Source: G020351775 sp039588335 (GTDB taxonomy: Bacteria > Gemmatimonadota > Gemmatimonadetes > Gemmatimonadales > GWC2-71-9). From it: a stretch of 64,000 nucleotides of DNA. Position 1 is the stretch's first letter; every line of letters starts with the position of its first letter. Both the position numbers and the translations under genes were made by a program. Below, one piece after another: positions 61,459-64,000 of the stretch. The stretch lies in the NCBI GenBank assembly GCA_039588335.1, contig JBDGZZ010000003.1:3321-67320 (forward strand). Reading direction: 5' to 3'. Below the pieces are notes generated by a model. The model searched no databases. It saw only the letters and a program-made list of their open reading frames with translations, and was not told the origin of the DNA.

Positions 61459-61599
61459 GGACAGTATGCTCGGGTTGCCGGTCGTGCTACACGCTCACAT
61501 GCAGAATCTGCTGAACGACGGCCTGACTCTCTGTGGTTTGGGTCACTGTCGGAACCGGTAGCAGGAAAAGGTGAGGTGGGTCACTAGTGGGGATGGACG

Positions 61600-61660
61600 C
61601 ACGCCGGATGCGGCTCGCATCCGGCGTGATGGTCACGGAGGGCCGGGGACTCGGACCCCG
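61600..61660. other. Perfect palindrome and tRNA T-arm-like fragment in a 396-bp gap
   Basis: Within 61459-61854, which holds no convincing gene, two structures stand out. Arms CACGCCGGATGC (61600-61611) and GCATCCGGCGTG (61617-61628) are perfect 12-bp complements with a 5-nt loop. At 61644-61660, read on the minus strand, a 5-bp stem (CGGGG/CCCCG) closes a 7-nt TCCGAGT loop, followed by GCCCTCC-G, the layout of a T-arm plus acceptor 3' end; no matching tRNA body is present. Confidence 0.5.
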
Positions 61661-61854
61661 ATGGGATTGCTCCCGGCGTTTTTCAAGTTCGCCAAAGTCT
61701 TTTGCGTTTGGTTGCGTCTGGCTCTATCTGCCCATCGTTCTTAGAAAAGAGGACGGGGCCCTTTGCGTCTGACTCCGTCCGTATGCATCTGTCTGCGGGC
61801 TTATGTGCCCAAGAATGTGCCCAGGTTTTGACAGCACGGGGTACGGCTCGTAAC

Positions 61855-64000
61855 TCAATTCCCCACCTTCGCCTTCAACTCCTCGAACCAGTTCACCACG
61901 ATCCGCACCGGGATGATTGGGACGCCACCAACTTCAGTCTCCGAAACCACCGAGGGCACTCCTCCGTTTGTGATCGGTGCTCTCATTACGCTGATACCAT
62001 CCCGGTAATAAATGGCAGATCCCTCGGGTGCCCAAACAGGCTGGGTGCCGCCCCCGGACGAGACTATCTGCTGCGTCTCGGCCTCCGGGAACGACCGTAT
62101 GTAGACCTCTGGGATGCCAGACTCGTCAGACACGTATGCAAGCCACGCCCCGTCTGGCGAGATTGTACCACTGGTCTCATTCCAGTCGGCTCGGAGGTAA
62201 TCCGAGAAGCCGGTGGTGTTGTCGTTCCTTGGGGTCATGAGCAGCATGTCACGTCCCCGCTCTTGCGTTTGCACTTCCACAAGGAGTTGCGTGCCGTCAA
62301 TCGACAGTGCCAGTGGGTGATCATGATCTTCGCGATGGTATAGTGGCTCCTCGTCCTGTGAGGCGTCAGCAAGCCTGCGGAACCCGTCGTAAGAGGCAGA
62401 GGCATCGGTGTAGCCCGAGTAGTAGACATACCGGCCGTCTCGCGACCACCAGGGCGACCTGTAGTTACTTCCACGGGTGAGCGGGAAGTTGGCACCTGTC
62501 ACTCGGTCGTAGATCCAGATCTGTCGACCGTTTTCGTATGCGAGCTGTCGGCCGTCAGGTGGCGAGAAGCGCGGATGGTTGAGGTCGCCTTCCATCGGGA
62601 GCGGGGCCTCTGTACCGTCGTGATCCACAATTACAAGCTGACGTTCGGCACCGAACCCAGGAAGGCCGAATACAGCCGTCCCCGTCTCTGAGACGTCGAA
62701 CTGGGTCGCGCCCCCGTTAAAGACCAGGACCTCAGGGAGGACGGTGTGAGGTTCGCCCGTCACTCGGTGCGTTTCGAGATCGAACGGAACCGCCATTAAC
62801 GCCTGGCTACCGTGCCCGTACACGAGGTGCCCTGTCGGAACATACTTCGGATTGTTGCCGGCCACTCCAAGGTCGGCCACCACACCCGACCCGATCTCCA
62901 CCATCATCAGCCTTCTGGTGTATACGTCCCCCGGACCCTGGAAGATCACGGCCTCGCCATCGGGTAGGAGGTGTGGTCGAACGATGGCCGCGGAATCGAG
63001 ATCCGCGATAAGGGTGCGGTCCCCACCCAAGGGGGACACTTGATAGATGTCGCCCCGCATGCTGAACACGAGCGTGCCTTCGAGGCCCCAATGCGGGAAA
63101 CCACCGTCGGTCACAGGCAGGACGGGACCTCCTGTCAACTCCAGTCGTCTGATCTCCTCCTCTACCGCAAACGCCAGCCATTCCCCGTCCGGCGAGAAAG
63201 TCGGCCCGCTGGCTCCCTCGGTGCCGGGAATCTCCGTGAACCCCACCTGGTCGGCACGACGAATAAAAAGCCTCCCGACTCCGCGTTCCTCACTCGCCAA
63301 CACGATCTTGGAGCCATCTGGGGAGATAGTGAGGCGCTCACCCGAGCCGATGGGAGCGGTTAGCTGAAATCCGGAGAGATCCGTGCGGAGCGGCACCGCC
63401 GAAACCTCCTGCGACGGACGTAGAATTACCCAGCCGAGGGCCAGGGCCAAGACAGCTGTACTACCGGCGAAGGCCATCGACAGACGCTTCCACGGACCGC
63501 TCGCCGGTGCACCAGCCATGGTCGCCGCGCCTGTCGTCGGCGACGTGAAGCTCGGATTCGTCAACGCCTCGGCGAACTTCGCCGCGCTCTCGAACCGATC
63601 CGCCGCCAACTTCTCCAACGACTTGGCCACCGCCGCCGTCACGTTGGTTGGCACCGACTTGCGTAGCTCGGTCACGGGGCGGGGCGTATCCGTCACGATC
63701 TTCATGATGATCTGTTGTGCCGAGTTGCCCATGTGCGGCGGTTCGCCCGTCAGCATCTCGTACAGCACGCTACCCAATGAGTACACGTCCGATCGTGCCG
63801 TAACGTCCTTCTCGGCGGTTGCTTGTTCCGGCGACATGTAGTGCGGCGTGCCGAGCGACAGACCTGTCTCGGTCATCCGCCCACCCGCTGCCGCGCTCAC
63901 GGCCAACGCGATGCCAAAGTCGGCCACCATGGGGCGGCCCTTATGGAGCAGGATGTTCTCGGGCTTGATGTCGCGGTGGATCACCCCTTCTTGGTGCGCG
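61855..64000 (-). CDS. Ser/Thr protein kinase-propeller protein, N-terminus beyond the window
   Basis: The fragment (about 714 residues) begins inside a Hanks-type kinase: HRDIKPENILL (catalytic loop), ADFGIALAV (DFG), LGTPHYMSPEQ (activation/APE-type region) and YSLGSVLYEMLTGEPP. A transmembrane helix (LSMAFAGSTAVLALALGWVIL) follows, then a PD40/TolB-like propeller of about 480 residues (LTISPDGSKIVLASEERGV, FSPDGEWLAFAVEE, WSRDGRYVYYSGY, SPDGAWLAYVSDESG). The 5' part with the P-loop and start lies beyond position 64000. It would sense outside the membrane and phosphorylate cytoplasmic targets. Confidence 0.88.
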   Translation of the reverse strand, partial: AHQEGVIHRDIKPENILLHKGRPMVADFGIALAVSAAAGGRMTETGLSLGTPHYMSPEQATAEKDVTARSDVYSLGSVLYEMLTGEPPHMGNSAQQIIMKIVTDTPRPVTELRKSVPTNVTAAVAKSLEKLAADRFESAAKFAEALTNPSFTSPTTGAATMAGAPASGPWKRLSMAFAGSTAVLALALGWVILRPSQEVSAVPLRTDLSGFQLTAPIGSGERLTISPDGSKIVLASEERGVGRLFIRRADQVGFTEIPGTEGASGPTFSPDGEWLAFAVEEEIRRLELTGGPVLPVTDGGFPHWGLEGTLVFSMRGDIYQVSPLGGDRTLIADLDSAAIVRPHLLPDGEAVIFQGPGDVYTRRLMMVEIGSGVVADLGVAGNNPKYVPTGHLVYGHGSQALMAVPFDLETHRVTGEPHTVLPEVLVFNGGATQFDVSETGTAVFGLPGFGAERQLVIVDHDGTEAPLPMEGDLNHPRFSPPDGRQLAYENGRQIWIYDRVTGANFPLTRGSNYRSPWWSRDGRYVYYSGYTDASASYDGFRRLADASQDEEPLYHREDHDHPLALSIDGTQLLVEVQTQERGRDMLLMTPRNDNTTGFSDYLRADWNETSGTISPDGAWLAYVSDESGIPEVYIRSFPEAETQQIVSSGGGTQPVWAPEGSAIYYRDGISVMRAPITNGGVPSVVSETEVGGVPIIPVRIVVNWFEELKAKVGN

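Overview
The window comes from a diderm (Gram-negative type) bacterium with moderately high GC content. Signs of an outer membrane are a LolA carrier, a TonB-dependent receptor, a protein ending in an Omp85-like barrel, and several lipoboxes. The mix of features is what one would expect in Gemmatimonadota or a nearby lineage: PD40/WD40 propellers fused to a Ser/Thr kinase and to a metallopeptidase, M28 and S8 exported peptidases, DUF4159/DUF4175 proteins and a carboxypeptidase-regulatory TonB receptor. That placement is an inference from gene content and no marker tree was made. Most of the window is ordinary chromosomal core; no phage, transposase or CRISPR array was seen.

Layout. 0-2.7 kb (minus strand): the edge of an unknown gene, a CsgG/FlgO-like exported protein, a metallo-beta-lactamase-fold hydrolase and a Crp/Fnr regulator. 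2.7-8.5 kb (plus): rpmE-prfA-prmC-ylbF-tmk, then a ctpA-type protease and a DUF2520 Rossmann protein, followed by small exported or cytoplasmic proteins up to 9.9 kb. 9.9-37.6 kb (minus): a long, tightly packed run, read from high to low coordinates: pdxJ, an HPt-like scaffold, a flippase-like membrane protein, ispE, tRNA-Gln, prs, rplY, pth, hppA, ychF, rpsF, rpsR, DUF2232, rplI, a FakA-FakB fusion, rsfS, a peptidase-propeller-barrel protein, a SPOR lipoprotein, smc, an S8 protease, an RNase Z-like hydrolase, a DAHP synthase and lolA. 37.6-39 kb: a lipoprotein, methylmalonyl-CoA epimerase and thioredoxin. 39.0-51.4 kb (plus): an eight-gene chain with overlapping starts and stops (rsmI, DUF4159, DUF4175, a TPR protein, a Tat-signal protein, a JAMM-DinG helicase, an aminotransferase, and an anchored coiled-coil protein). 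51.4-55.1 kb: a DUF1579-like protein, an M28 peptidase and gltX, with palindromic repeats whose units contain the stop codons of all three. 55.1-58.3 kb: a TonB receptor lying between an intact tRNA-Ser and a degenerate copy of its 3' end. 58.3-64 kb: a CPA1 antiporter, an Asp-box (sialidase-like) protein, a small zinc-ribbon protein and a Ser/Thr kinase-propeller protein cut by the window edge.

The most notable points are the repeat family that supplies stop codons, the JAMM-DinG helicase inside a translationally coupled chain, the single-chain FakA-FakB protein, the HEXXH peptidase-propeller-barrel fusion, an HPt-like domain whose phosphorylatable His is replaced by Arg, and two core genes (rsfS and pth) with no ordinary start codon. 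None of these alone proves a new system. The 39-51 kb chain and the 52-54 kb repeats deserve comparative work first.
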